Source of the DNA: DASQHY01 sp035602605
GTDB lineage: Bacteria; Acidobacteriota; Terriglobia; Acidiferrales; UBA7541
Length of the DNA: 64,000 bases
Direction: 5' to 3'
NCBI GenBank assembly: GCA_035602605.1
Contig: DATNLZ010000105.1
Span: 1 to 64,000 of the forward strand
Within the stretch, counting starts at the first letter, position 1. Each line of letters begins with the position of its first letter. Below, piece after piece: positions 7,538-16,528 of this stretch. A program made the position numbers and the translations under genes. The notes beneath the pieces were generated by a model that saw only the letters and a program-made list of their open reading frames with translations, did not search any database and was not told the origin of the DNA.

Positions 7538-9217
7538 CTAATGGCGGTCCGTTGTGACGTTTCCGCCAGGGCTTTCAATGAATTTTGGCGGTACGGCTTC
7601 ATTCGCAAATGCAAAGCCGGTGAGATATGCCAGACGTACAATCTTGGCCATCTTGGTGTAATTGACCTTGTCAGCAGTGTCGCTCGAATGGTGATAGTCG
7701 GGATGAAAGCCGGTAAACCACCAAAAGGCCGGAATATTGTGCAGCACGAATGGAAATTGATCACTGCGGAAGAAAACGTTAAGAGCTGCCTCGTGATCAA
7801 AGCGGTCGTCGAGATCGAGGCCAACGTATTCATTTTTTTGCGCCACTGTCCGGTTATAGTCCGGGCTATAGAGGGCGCCGATCAGATTGAGCCGGTTGGT
7901 CGTATCGTTCGGTATATGGATCAGTCCCTCGGTCTGTGCACTTGCCGTTTCATTGCGCCCAATCATATCGAAATTGATCATCGCCCGCGTTGTCTCGAGC
8001 GGGCGCAGCGGATGCGCGGCCAGGTAGAATGCCCCTAAGAGCCCGCGCTCTTCTGCTGCAAAAACCACGAATAGAATCGAGCGTTTGGGCTTGTCGCTAT
8101 TTTTTGCGCGGGCATTCTCCGCGAACGCGTGCGCCATCGCTACCACTCCGACCGTCCCCGAGCCATTATCGTCGGCGCCATGAAAGATCTCGCTGCCACT
8201 CATCCCATTGTGGTCATGATGCGCGCTGACAAGGATAGTTTCGGCTTTCAGGATTGGGTCACTTCCTTCCAGAAATCCCACAACGTTGTGGCTTTTTCCG
8301 GTAGTCTTCGAAGCATTGCGGTAGTGCAGGGTTACGGTGGTGTCCGGCAACGGCCGCGACTGGGGCTTCAGGTCGTGGTCAATCGCAGCCTGCAACTCGG
8401 AGGGAGTTGCTCCGGCGCCCGCCAGCATTTCTTTAGCCAGCGCGTCAGAAATAACTGCGGAGGGCGTTTTGAGCGTGTCATCGGTCAGCGCTTGCGACGG
8501 AATCGTCACTGGCGTGCTTGATCCGCCGATCCGCGCCATGCGCTCCTGGTTTGACGGATGCTTCCGGTTGGGTTCGGCCACAATGAGTACGCCAATCGCG
8601 CCGTGCGCCTGTGCGTTCGCAACCTTAACGCGGGTCGTGGCGTAGCGCGTGTTGCCGGTCCCATTGAAAATGGATGCGGGGTCCAACTCTTGCGGCTCAT
8701 GATCAAAAATAAGAACGATCTTTCCGCGCGTGTTAATTCCGGCGTAATCGTCGTACTTTAGCTCTGGCGCAGTGATGCCAAAACCCGCAAATACCACATC
8801 ACCGGTCACGTCCACGTCCGCAGGAAAAGACCCGTAAGCCTCGGGAAATTTCCACTGCTTCTGGTCGCTGCGGCGTTTGAGCGTGACGTAACTCTGCGCG
8901 CGATCGCCGCGGTACTCGATCAAATTGACCGGCTGCAAGTAGCTGCCGGACGCCGCGGGCCGCAGTCCAGCCTTAGCAAATTCAGAAGCGATCCACTGTA
9001 TAGCGACATCGTCCCCAGGCTGCAAGGACATGCGGCCCTGTAACGCGTCCGAAGCCAAAAAGGTGAGGTCGGCTCGCAATGTTTCCTCGCGGATCGTATT
9101 GAATCCGCTAGCCAGCTGAGCAGGAACTGGCTGCTGCGCCTGAGCCGACGCAGCGAGTCCGGAAAACATCGCGCAAAGGCCGAAGTGCAAAGCCAATCTT
9201 CGTGGGTTCATTGCCAT
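7538..9217 (-). CDS. M28-family zinc metallopeptidase with PA domain
   Basis: An exported aminopeptidase-like hydrolase of about 559 residues. The signal peptide ends near ASAQAQQ. A protease-associated (PA) insert precedes the catalytic part. The M28 zinc ligands are visible: SAHHDH, GADDNGSG, AEERG (catalytic Glu and ligand Glu), NFDMIG and the final His in HPDYHHSSDT. The start at 9217 is chosen because it directly precedes the signal peptide; an upstream extension would put about 45 unlikely residues before it. It probably acts in the periplasm on peptides. It is the first intact chromosomal gene to the right of the island remnant. Confidence 0.9.
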   Translation of the reverse strand: MAMNPRRLALHFGLCAMFSGLAASAQAQQPVPAQLASGFNTIREETLRADLTFLASDALQGRMSLQPGDDVAIQWIASEFAKAGLRPAASGSYLQPVNLIEYRGDRAQSYVTLKRRSDQKQWKFPEAYGSFPADVDVTGDVVFAGFGITAPELKYDDYAGINTRGKIVLIFDHEPQELDPASIFNGTGNTRYATTRVKVANAQAHGAIGVLIVAEPNRKHPSNQERMARIGGSSTPVTIPSQALTDDTLKTPSAVISDALAKEMLAGAGATPSELQAAIDHDLKPQSRPLPDTTVTLHYRNASKTTGKSHNVVGFLEGSDPILKAETILVSAHHDHNGMSGSEIFHGADDNGSGTVGVVAMAHAFAENARAKNSDKPKRSILFVVFAAEERGLLGAFYLAAHPLRPLETTRAMINFDMIGRNETASAQTEGLIHIPNDTTNRLNLIGALYSPDYNRTVAQKNEYVGLDLDDRFDHEAALNVFFRSDQFPFVLHNIPAFWWFTGFHPDYHHSSDTADKVNYTKMAKIVRLAYLTGFAFANEAVPPKFIESPGGNVTTDRH

Positions 9218-9403
9218 ACCATACGGAATTCCGGAACTGCTGACAACAGCGATCGCGATTAGACAATTCGAAGTTCGTGTGTCCCCTGCGATGCTCGGCG
9301 GACCACCTACTTTCCCGCCGGGCCTCGGACGTTCCCTGCCGGCGCCGCCCATGCTACAGTTTGCAGAGACTGCTCTAGATTATTTGGTGGCGAGGAGGAC
9401 TTC

Positions 9404-9802
9404 ATGGCTGAGAGTATTCCAGAAAAATACTCCGATTTATTGCACAAGGCTGCGTTTGGGAACCTGGGCACGCTGATGCCTGATGGCCGTCCGCAGGTAA
9501 CGCCCGTGTGGGTGGATTACGATGGCAGTTTCCTGCGCTTCAATTCCGCGCGGGGCCGGCAGAAGGACCGCAATGTTCGGCGCGATCCCCGCGTCTCGGT
9601 CTCCTTGATGGATCCAGAAAATCCATACCGTTACCTCGAAGTGCGCGGTCGAGTTGTAGAGATTACGGAAAATGGTGCCGACGAACACATCGATAAGCTC
9701 GCGAAAAAATATCTTGGCAAAGATAAGTATCCGTTTCGCCAGCCCGGCGAAGTCCGCGTGATGTACAAGATCGAGCCGGAGCATGTCAGCTCGATGGGCT
9801 AA
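9404..9802 (+). CDS. PPOX-class (pyridoxamine phosphate oxidase-like) flavin/F420 protein
   Basis: A 132-residue split-barrel protein of the pyridoxamine 5'-phosphate oxidase superfamily. The characteristic GNLGTLMPDGRPQVTPVWVDY opening strand and turn are seen near residues 19-39, followed by RKDRNVRRDPRVSVSL-like barrel strands and YLEVRGRVVEI. The short form with this opening is usually annotated as an F420-dependent or FMN-binding oxidoreductase of unknown substrate. GAGGAGG just before ATG 9404 supports the start. It stands alone between divergent and co-directional genes. Confidence 0.85.
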   Translation: MAESIPEKYSDLLHKAAFGNLGTLMPDGRPQVTPVWVDYDGSFLRFNSARGRQKDRNVRRDPRVSVSLMDPENPYRYLEVRGRVVEITENGADEHIDKLAKKYLGKDKYPFRQPGEVRVMYKIEPEHVSSMG

Positions 9803-9947
9803 GTAGTAGAACCTCCACGCGCAAACCACAAACCAAGACCCGGTGCTCGGTTCGACCGGCAAAATGCCGTAAACTCGTGGCCGGGGGACGCTATCGATCT
9901 TCACTGAGGATTCTTCATTTAACTCCCCCGAGAAATGCGGAGAACTC

Positions 9948-10664
9948 ATGCTGGACACACGCGGAAATCGATTGACGTACCTTGGTCATAGCACGTTTAT
10001 TTTGACCACAAAATCCGGGAACGTGATTCTGATCGAGCCGTGGGTGATGGGCAATCCAAAATGTCCGCCGGGGCTCAAGAACCTCGCGCGACTCGACACT
10101 ATGCTGATCACCCACTGCCATGGTGATCACTTTGACGATGCCGTCGAGCTGGCGCGCGCTCACCAGCCTCAGATCGTCGCCATTTATGAAGCGTGTATTT
10201 GGTTGGAGTCGAAAGGACTCGAAAAATATACGCGGCCGATGAGCAAAGGCGGCACGCAAAAAGTTGGCGAGATTGAAGTGACGATGACCCATGCATTTCA
10301 TTCCAGCTCGATTATTGACGACGACAAAGTGATTTATGCTGGCGAGGCGGCAGGTTACGTTGTGCGGCTTCCGAATGGCTTATCGATTTATCACGCGGGC
10401 GATACCGCGGTCTTCGGCGATATGAAACTTATCGGTGAGTTGTATACACCGGATGTCGCGTGCCTGCCGATCGGGGATTTGTTCACGATGGGGCCGCGGG
10501 AGGCGGCACACGCAATCCGGCTGCTTGGCGTGAAACATGTCGTGCCCATGCACTACGCCACAGCGCCCTATCTGACCGGCACACCTGGCGAGCTGCGCGC
10601 TTTGACGAGCGACATCGCCGGCCTCGAAATTCACTCGCTGCAGCCGGGCGAATCCCTTTGTTAA
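9948..10664 (+). CDS. UPF0173 metal-dependent hydrolase (metallo-beta-lactamase fold)
   Basis: A 238-residue protein with the MBL-fold metal site HCHGDHFDD at residues 56-64, further ligands in YHAGDTAVF and the C-terminal His in HVVPMHYAT. The whole length matches the YtkL/UPF0173 group, whose physiological substrate is unknown. The gene is 145 bp after the PPOX gene on the same strand and converges with a TPR protein gene. Family assignment is secure; the reaction is not. Confidence 0.9.
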   Translation: MLDTRGNRLTYLGHSTFILTTKSGNVILIEPWVMGNPKCPPGLKNLARLDTMLITHCHGDHFDDAVELARAHQPQIVAIYEACIWLESKGLEKYTRPMSKGGTQKVGEIEVTMTHAFHSSSIIDDDKVIYAGEAAGYVVRLPNGLSIYHAGDTAVFGDMKLIGELYTPDVACLPIGDLFTMGPREAAHAIRLLGVKHVVPMHYATAPYLTGTPGELRALTSDIAGLEIHSLQPGESLC

Positions 10665-10720
10665 TCCCCCCCCGGATCATAGCAATAGGATACTCATCCA
10701 ACCGGCCTAGCGCCCCAGGG

Positions 10721-11461
10721 TTACCCCGGATTCAATTCCTTCTGAAGCGCCGCGGCTTTGCGAAACCACGGTCGCTCGATTCGCTTTAGATACCTCGGCA
10801 ACGTGCGCTTTTTATCCAGGATCTTCTGGGCCCACCGGCAAGCTTCTTCGGTGCGGTTCTGGGCCCTCAGAAAGCACGCATAGTTGTACATGGTCTCCGA
10901 CGTGGTCGAGTATTGGGCGGCCTCGGCGAACCACGCCGCCGCAGTATCGCTTTGTCCTGTCTTGGCGTACGCATGGGCGAGCAGCGCCGCGGTACGGTAC
11001 GAGTCGTGTTTTCGGTCCGCGCGCACCGCGTGCTCGAGATCCGGAACGGCTGCGGCAAAATCCCCCAGCTCCAGCGCGCAAAGGCCACGGCGATAGAATG
11101 CGTGCACCGAGTCGCTGCGAACTGCGATGGAGTGGTTAAACGCTTCACGCGCTTTTGTGTATTGTTTCTGGTCCCAGTAGAGCTCTCCCAGCTCTTCGTA
11201 GTTCGCTGCCGAGGGGTTATCGAGTATCGCCATCTCAACGACCTTGATTCGCGAACGCCGTCCAAACCCCTGGAACACACCGCGCAGCAAGTCCGCGTCC
11301 GGCAGGACCTCGACCACGATGTACGCGGCTGCGCCCAAGAAGCCGCCGAAGAAAATAATAAAATACCAGTACGTATCCGCGCGGCGCCGTATCAGGTGCA
11401 CCAGCGCGAAGGCTTGTAGAACAAATCCCCACGGATAGAAGAGATAGCCCAGGCCGGCCAT
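10721..11461 (-). CDS. Membrane-anchored TPR protein
   Basis: A 246-residue protein with two N-terminal hydrophobic helices (about 4-22 and 32-52) and then a soluble tetratricopeptide region (about 75-215) with repeat signatures such as ANYEELGELYWDQKQY and AFYRRGLCALELGDF. It probably serves as a membrane-tethered scaffold; no enzyme motif is seen. The transcript converges with the UPF0173 gene. The start has no competitor that would keep both membrane helices. Confidence 0.8.
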   Translation of the reverse strand: MAGLGYLFYPWGFVLQAFALVHLIRRRADTYWYFIIFFGGFLGAAAYIVVEVLPDADLLRGVFQGFGRRSRIKVVEMAILDNPSAANYEELGELYWDQKQYTKAREAFNHSIAVRSDSVHAFYRRGLCALELGDFAAAVPDLEHAVRADRKHDSYRTAALLAHAYAKTGQSDTAAAWFAEAAQYSTTSETMYNYACFLRAQNRTEEACRWAQKILDKKRTLPRYLKRIERPWFRKAAALQKELNPG

Positions 11462-11575
11462 CGGCGAGCTCCTGGCGGTAGCATGCCTTACAGTCTGGTT
11501 TCTGCAAAGCGATATCGGCCCGATGCTAAAAATCAGTTAAGATCAGCTGCCCGAAAAGGCAACATTGGAGAGCAC

Positions 11576-12202
11576 ATGAAACTCGTAAACGGCAGTGTTG
11601 AAAAATATGTTTACCGATTGCTGCCCAAGCGCGATGCCGTACTGTCAGAAATGGAAGCGTATGCGCGGCGGCACCATGTTCCGATTATCGGTCCGGCTGT
11701 AGCGCGGATGCTCGCTCAGCTGGTGCACATTTCCGGCAGCCGGCGAATCTTCGAAATGGGCTCAGCGATCGGCTACTCAACGATCTGGCTGGCGCGAGCG
11801 GCCGGGCCGAAGGCTGAGGTTTTCTACACCGACGGCAGTCCTGAGAATGCGCTGCGCGCACAAAAACATTTCCGGCGCGCGGGAGTAAGCGCTCGGATAC
11901 GCGTGCTGGTCGGCGATGCCTTGAAGCTGCTCGCTGAGACTCCGGGCGAATTCGACTTGATTTTCAACGATGTGGATAAACATCAATATCCGGCGGTGTT
12001 CCGGTTGGCCGTGCCCAGAATCCGACGTGGCGGGCTTTTCATCACCGACAATACGCTGTGGTCCGGGCGTGTCACGCGTCGTGCCACCGATCGCGACACG
12101 CGCGGTGTACAACAGTTCAATCGCTTGGTTTATTCCTCGCGCCAGGTTTTCCCGGTGTTGCTCCCTTTGCGTGATGGTGTGACCGTGTGCCACAAACTGT
12201 GA
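11576..12202 (+). CDS. Class I SAM-dependent O-methyltransferase (family 3)
   Basis: A 208-residue methyltransferase of the catechol-type O-methyltransferase family. Motif I is FEMGSAIGYSTIWLA (about residues 62-76), followed by an acidic strand end FYTDGS and the metal-ligand segments FNDVDKH and FITDNTLWSG. ATG 11576 is preceded by TTGGAGAG and starts right at the family's usual N terminus; an upstream in-frame start at 11483 lacks a ribosome binding site. It should methylate a small phenolic or polyhydroxy substrate with a divalent metal; the substrate is unknown. Confidence 0.88.
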   Translation: MKLVNGSVEKYVYRLLPKRDAVLSEMEAYARRHHVPIIGPAVARMLAQLVHISGSRRIFEMGSAIGYSTIWLARAAGPKAEVFYTDGSPENALRAQKHFRRAGVSARIRVLVGDALKLLAETPGEFDLIFNDVDKHQYPAVFRLAVPRIRRGGLFITDNTLWSGRVTRRATDRDTRGVQQFNRLVYSSRQVFPVLLPLRDGVTVCHKL

Positions 12203-12240
12203 TCCGCCCGACACACTGCGGCGAGCCAGACGGTTGCAGG

Positions 12241-13152
12241 CTAACGCCGGAAGAAATTTCTAATGAAGAAGCCGAGATTGGCAGGCCGCTCTGCCAGGCG
12301 CCGCATGAAGTAGGGAAACCAATCCCGGCCGAAGGGAATGTAAATTCGCAATCGGTAGCCATCATGGATAAGCTGGCGTTGCAAATCAGTGCGGATGCCG
12401 TAGAGCATTTGAAATTCGAAGTCGTCTTTGGAAATGCGGAGCTGAGCGGCGCTGCGAATCGTAGCCGCGATCATGCGCGGATCGTGCGTGGCGAGACCGT
12501 GATAGAAACCGCTAGGCAGAAGTATCCGCATCAATTTTACGTAGTTGCGATCCACATCAGCTTTAGCTGGAAAGGCGATCTCGGGCGGCTCCTTGTACGC
12601 GCCCTTGCAGAGGCGGATGCGGCAGCCATAGGCCAGTAGGTCCACAAGGTCTTCTTCGCTGCGGTAAAGACAGGCCTGGATGACGGTGCCAATGGCCGGG
12701 TTGCGACCGCGCACCCGCTTGACGAGGCTAATGCTGCGCTCGGTATACCGGGAGCCTTCCATATCGACACGCAGAAAATTATCGTAGCTAGCGGCGCGAT
12801 CAACGATGCTCTGAACCAGGCCTTCGCAAAAGTCGCCGTCCAGGTCCAAGCCGAGTTGTGTGAGCTTGCAGGAAACGTTGGCATACAGTTTTTCGCAGGC
12901 GATACGGTCAAAAAGTTGGAGATAGGTATCCCGGGCACGCTGCGCATCTTCCGCCGTCAAAACGTTTTCACCGAGATAATCCAAACTGGCCATCATCCCC
13001 GCAGCATTACACGCGCGCGCTGCGGCGAGAGCTTCCTCCAGCGTTTCGCCGGCGATGAAGCGGCTGGCCATGGCGCGGGTGGCAGATGTTGACATGATCC
13101 ACCGCTTGAGTTTTTTGCTTTGCGAAAGATATAGAAGAGTGGCGCGGAGCAT
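12241..13152 (-). CDS. Proline dehydrogenase (monofunctional PutB type)
   Basis: An FAD enzyme of 303 residues that oxidises L-proline to pyrroline-5-carboxylate, feeding electrons to quinone. Conserved barrel segments are present: RLCKGAYKEP, GLATHD, EFQMLYGI and the substrate-binding YIPFGRDWFPYFMRRLAERP near the C terminus. The length is that of the short monofunctional form, so the P5C dehydrogenase must be elsewhere. ATG 13152 is used; an upstream TTG at 13194 would add 14 residues that do not look conserved. Confidence 0.92.
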   Translation of the reverse strand: MLRATLLYLSQSKKLKRWIMSTSATRAMASRFIAGETLEEALAAARACNAAGMMASLDYLGENVLTAEDAQRARDTYLQLFDRIACEKLYANVSCKLTQLGLDLDGDFCEGLVQSIVDRAASYDNFLRVDMEGSRYTERSISLVKRVRGRNPAIGTVIQACLYRSEEDLVDLLAYGCRIRLCKGAYKEPPEIAFPAKADVDRNYVKLMRILLPSGFYHGLATHDPRMIAATIRSAAQLRISKDDFEFQMLYGIRTDLQRQLIHDGYRLRIYIPFGRDWFPYFMRRLAERPANLGFFIRNFFRR

Positions 13153-13302
13153 CAGTCGGTTACCGGTGCGGCGCGCTGCCGAGAGGGGCCGCAACGCGGC
13201 ATGCGAATGTAAAAGGATCGTGCGAATGATGGAGGATTTTTAGCGAGCACTGCTCGTACTGCGGCATTGGAATTCGATTATGCCCTGACAGCGAGCAGGA
13301 CA

Positions 13303-14226
13303 CTAGTCCAAGTGCTGTTCGAGGAACTTCTCAGCATCCAGGGCGGCCATGCAACCTGAACCCGCTGCGGTCACAGCCTGGCGATATTTGTGATCCTGCA
13401 CGTCCCCGGCGATGAACACCCCCGGGATGCTGGTACGGCTACCGTCCAGTGCGATAAGGTAGCCATTTTCATCCATCTCGAGTTTCCCTTTGAAAACGTT
13501 GGTATTGGGATGGTGGCCGATAGCGATGAAAACTCCTTCTACGGGAAGAGTTCGCACTTTATCGGTGGCGACATCGCGAATTCTCATCGCGTCCACGGCG
13601 CCTTTGGAGGCATCCAACACCTCTTCGACGACGCCGGGAGGATGGAAATGAACTTTATCGTTATTGCGCGCGCGGTCGAGCATGATTTTGGAAGCACGGA
13701 AATCTTTGCGGCGGTGGATTAAATGTACGCGGGATGCGAATCGCGTGAGGAAATTGGCTTCTTCCATAGCGGAATCACCGCCGCCAACTACGGCAATCTC
13801 TTTGCCACGGAAAAAATAACCGTCGCATGTGGCGCATGTGGAGACGCCATGGCCAAGTAATTGGCGCTCGGACTCAAGCCCCAACATACGCGCGGTGGCT
13901 CCCGCGGCGATAATCAACGTCTTGGTTTGATACGATTCTTTGCCGGCGACAATGGTGAACGGGCGGCGGTCCAAGATGACGTCGCTGACAGCCCCGGCTT
14001 TGAATTCGGCGCCGAATCGCTGGGCCTGCTTGCGCATGTTGTCGATCAGTTCCGGTCCGAGAATACCTTCTGGGAACCCCGGGAAGTTTTCAACCAGAGT
14101 CGTGAGGGTCAGTTGTCCCCCCGGCTCGTGGCCATCGATCACCAGCGGCTTCAAATTTGCACGGGCGGCATAAATGGCAGCGGTTAATCCGGCACAGCCG
14201 CTGCCGATAATAAGGACGTTCTGCAC
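13303..14226 (-). CDS. trxB: Thioredoxin-disulfide reductase
   Basis: A 307-residue flavoprotein that reduces thioredoxin with NADPH. An FAD-binding GSGCAGLTAAIYAARA is at the N terminus, the redox-active CATC at residues 131-134, the NADPH-binding GGGDSAMEEA follows, and the C-terminal FAD segment is GDVQDHKYRQ. Length and motif order match low-molecular-weight TrxB. It is transcribed divergently from a DinB-like gene. It could supply reducing power to the thioredoxin-coupled ArsC encoded at 19.3 kb (inference). Confidence 0.96.
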   Translation of the reverse strand: MQNVLIIGSGCAGLTAAIYAARANLKPLVIDGHEPGGQLTLTTLVENFPGFPEGILGPELIDNMRKQAQRFGAEFKAGAVSDVILDRRPFTIVAGKESYQTKTLIIAAGATARMLGLESERQLLGHGVSTCATCDGYFFRGKEIAVVGGGDSAMEEANFLTRFASRVHLIHRRKDFRASKIMLDRARNNDKVHFHPPGVVEEVLDASKGAVDAMRIRDVATDKVRTLPVEGVFIAIGHHPNTNVFKGKLEMDENGYLIALDGSRTSIPGVFIAGDVQDHKYRQAVTAAGSGCMAALDAEKFLEQHLD

Positions 14227-14441
14227 TCGAGAACCCTCCCGGTATTTGATTCACCAAAGGTAGCCGACGATACAATACAAAAGCTTGCCATTGTAGCATT
14301 CGCTGGATTTTGCCGATAACCCACCAACATACCCTGGCGGTTTTCAAACCCAGCGTGAAGCCTGCGCGCGATTTGACCTGCCACGAGACGCGCAGCTATA
14401 GTGCTGAAACGAATTCGTAACCATGGGCGAGGAGAGGTTCG

Positions 14442-14966
14442 ATGGATTTGCGCTATCCGATCGGAAAATTGCAAGCTCCCGAGCAAATGCAGGATGCGGA
14501 TCGGCACAAGGCGATCGCCAACATCGCCGAGGCTCCCAAACAGTTTCGGGCTGCGGTGGCCGGGCTCCATGATGCGCAGCTGGATACGCCGTACCGCGAA
14601 GGCGGATGGACAGTTCGCCAAGTAATACATCACGTAGCCGACAGCCACATGAATGCATACGTGCGCACGCGTTTGGCGCTTACCGAGCAGGAACCGACGA
14701 TCAAGCCTTACGACGAAAAGCTTTGGGCGGAACTCGAAGATGCGCGAAGCGCTCCGCTCGAGTCCTCGCACGCGCTGCTCGACGCACTCCATGAACGATG
14801 GGTCCGACTTCTCCGCGCAACGCGTCCCGCAGATTTCTCTCGAACGTTTCGGCACCCCGAGCACGGTCTGCGAACCGTTGATTGGATGCTCGGCGTGTAT
14901 GACTGGCATGGACGCCATCACGTTGCGCACATCAAGGCACTGCGCGAGCGGCACGGGTGGACGTAG
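14442..14966 (+). CDS. DinB/YfiT-like putative metal-dependent hydrolase or thiol transferase
   Basis: A 174-residue four-helix-bundle protein. The metal-binding His pattern of the YfiT/DinB-2 family is seen: WTVRQVIHHVADSH in the second helix and WHGRHHVAHI near the C terminus. Relatives include bacillithiol S-transferases and maleylpyruvate-isomerase-like proteins. ATG 14442 follows GGAGAGG. The gene precedes the cyclophilin gene by 86 bp on the same strand. Substrate and thiol cofactor cannot be told from the sequence. Confidence 0.85.
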   Translation: MDLRYPIGKLQAPEQMQDADRHKAIANIAEAPKQFRAAVAGLHDAQLDTPYREGGWTVRQVIHHVADSHMNAYVRTRLALTEQEPTIKPYDEKLWAELEDARSAPLESSHALLDALHERWVRLLRATRPADFSRTFRHPEHGLRTVDWMLGVYDWHGRHHVAHIKALRERHGWT

Positions 14967-15052
14967 CGGCGAATGGGGATTGAATCGCTTCGCGATGCGC
15001 CTCGGTCGATTGGGCGGCCGTAGAATTGCAAATGAGAAAGGGAGAATGAGAC

Positions 15053-15577
15053 ATGTCACGTGCACCCGGAACCTACGCAATCTTCGAAACTTCGCAAGGC
15101 GTTATCGTGGTTCGATTGCTCGAAAAAGAGGCTCCCAAGACGGTGGCCAATTTTGTCGGGCTTGCTGAGGGAACCAAAGAGTTCAGCAATCCGAAGAGCG
15201 GAAAGAAGGAAAAGCGCGCATTTTACGACGGGCTGATATTTCATCGTGTGATTCCAAACTTCATGATTCAAGGCGGCTGTCCGCTCGGCACCGGCACCGG
15301 CGATCCAGGGTACAAATTCAGCGATGAATTTCATCCTTCGCTAAAGCACGATAAAGCCGGCAAACTTTCGATGGCCAACTCCGGGCCTAATACTAACGGA
15401 AGCCAGTTCTTCCTCACTGTGGCCGCGACTCCGTGGCTCGACAACAAACATACGATTTTTGGCGAGATCGTCGAAGGGCAGGACGTTGCTGACAAAATCT
15501 CGAAGCTGCCGCGCGATTCAAGTGACCGGCCACGCCAAGGCGTTACGCTGCAGAAAGTTCGCATCGAGCGGATCTAG
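15053..15577 (+). CDS. Peptidyl-prolyl cis-trans isomerase, cyclophilin type
   Basis: A 174-residue cyclophilin with the core motifs FHRVIPNFMIQGG, TNGSQFFLT and WLDNKHTIFGEIVEG, which form the active site for proline isomerisation during folding. There is no signal peptide, so it is cytoplasmic. A short lysine-rich insert (SGKKEKR) follows the first strands. ATG 15053 has AGAATGAGAC upstream, a weak ribosome binding site. It lies in a run of plus-strand genes with the DinB-like protein and a small membrane protein. Confidence 0.95.
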   Translation: MSRAPGTYAIFETSQGVIVVRLLEKEAPKTVANFVGLAEGTKEFSNPKSGKKEKRAFYDGLIFHRVIPNFMIQGGCPLGTGTGDPGYKFSDEFHPSLKHDKAGKLSMANSGPNTNGSQFFLTVAATPWLDNKHTIFGEIVEGQDVADKISKLPRDSSDRPRQGVTLQKVRIERI

Positions 15578-15600
15578 AACAAGTCGATTGTGGCTCGCAT

Positions 15601-15960
15601 ATGCTTACCCTGCCGCGCCTGCTAGGCTTGTTCACTGAAGCGGTTTTTATTTTACTCGGCGTCCTGATCGCCTGGCTGGCTTGGAGTGGGCGAGTGGTAT
15701 TCGACCGTCACTCGATTTCCTGGATCATTCTTGGCGCCGCGCTGATTTTGTGGGGGCTGCGCGCGCTGCAGAATGCCGGGCAATGGTCAATGCGCTGGCA
15801 AAATTTGGTGCGCGGCGCTTCGCTTGTGCTGGTAGGAGTGGCGATGCTGGGCGCGGTGCAGGCGCCCTTCCCTTGGGTAGGACCAATGATCGCGGCGGCA
15901 GGCTTGTCGCTGGTCCTGCGCGGACTGCTCGGTGCCCTGTTCATCCTGCGCTCGCGCTAA
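15601..15960 (+). CDS. Small integral membrane protein
   Basis: A 119-residue protein with about four hydrophobic helices (near 8-27, 38-55, 68-85 and 92-114) and almost no soluble domain. No family is recognised. The gene starts 23 bp after the cyclophilin stop and precedes mscL, so it may be co-transcribed with either. Confidence 0.7.
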   Translation: MLTLPRLLGLFTEAVFILLGVLIAWLAWSGRVVFDRHSISWIILGAALILWGLRALQNAGQWSMRWQNLVRGASLVLVGVAMLGAVQAPFPWVGPMIAAAGLSLVLRGLLGALFILRSR

Positions 15961-16076
15961 GGCTTCGAGCGAAGCAGCAACTCGATTCGTTGCTTGCTTT
16001 CCTTCCCGTATCTCTGAATATAATCGCCCCGGTCCTAGCTTGGCCTGGCAAACCGAGCAGCGCGGTGGAGGTCGAT

Positions 16077-16508
16077 ATGTTAAAAGAATTCAAAGAATTC
16101 GCCATACGCGGCAACGTGCTGGATTTGGCGGTAGCCGTGGTTATCGGCGCCGCCTTCGGAAAAGTGGTCACATCTTTCGTGGAAGACATTCTGATGCCGC
16201 CCATCGGACGGCTTGCTGGCCGGGTGGACTTTTCGAGCATGTTCATCAGCCTGGATGGCCAACACTACAACTCCATAGCCGCGGCGAAAGCTGCGGGAGC
16301 GCCGACTCTAAACTATGGACTATTCATCAATTCGGTTATTACGTTTGTGATCATAGCGTTCACTGTTTTCTTGCTGCTTCGTCAGGTGAATAGGTTCAAG
16401 GCCAAGCCCGCGCCGGCCCCTGCCAGCAAGGAATGTCCGCGATGTTTTACGGTCATCCCGTTGAAGGCCACACGCTGCCCAAACTGCACATCCGAACTAG
16501 CGGCCTGA
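16077..16508 (+). CDS. mscL: Large-conductance mechanosensitive channel with C-terminal zinc ribbon
   Basis: A 143-residue MscL, the pentameric channel that opens at high membrane tension to release solutes after osmotic downshock. The N-terminal amphipathic helix KEFKEFAIRGNV and TM1 (LAVAVVIGAAFGKVV) are canonical, and TM2 lies at about 82-103. Instead of the usual cytoplasmic helix bundle alone, the C terminus carries two CxxC pairs (CPRC and CPNC, 14 residues apart), a rubredoxin-like zinc knuckle. The start at 16077 follows GGTGGAGG; longer upstream readings have no support. Confidence 0.94.
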   Translation: MLKEFKEFAIRGNVLDLAVAVVIGAAFGKVVTSFVEDILMPPIGRLAGRVDFSSMFISLDGQHYNSIAAAKAAGAPTLNYGLFINSVITFVIIAFTVFLLLRQVNRFKAKPAPAPASKECPRCFTVIPLKATRCPNCTSELAA

Positions 16509-16528
16509 AAGGATACGCTGGGGGCCCT

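Noticed and set aside
10665..10720. Terminator between the UPF0173 and TPR genes
   Set aside because: Only a run of C's is present; no stem-loop with a T-run.
14184..15080. 298-codon minus-strand frame across the trxB/DinB gap
   Set aside because: It runs antisense through the DinB-like gene and into trxB; composition is Arg/Pro/His-rich as expected for a shadow frame.
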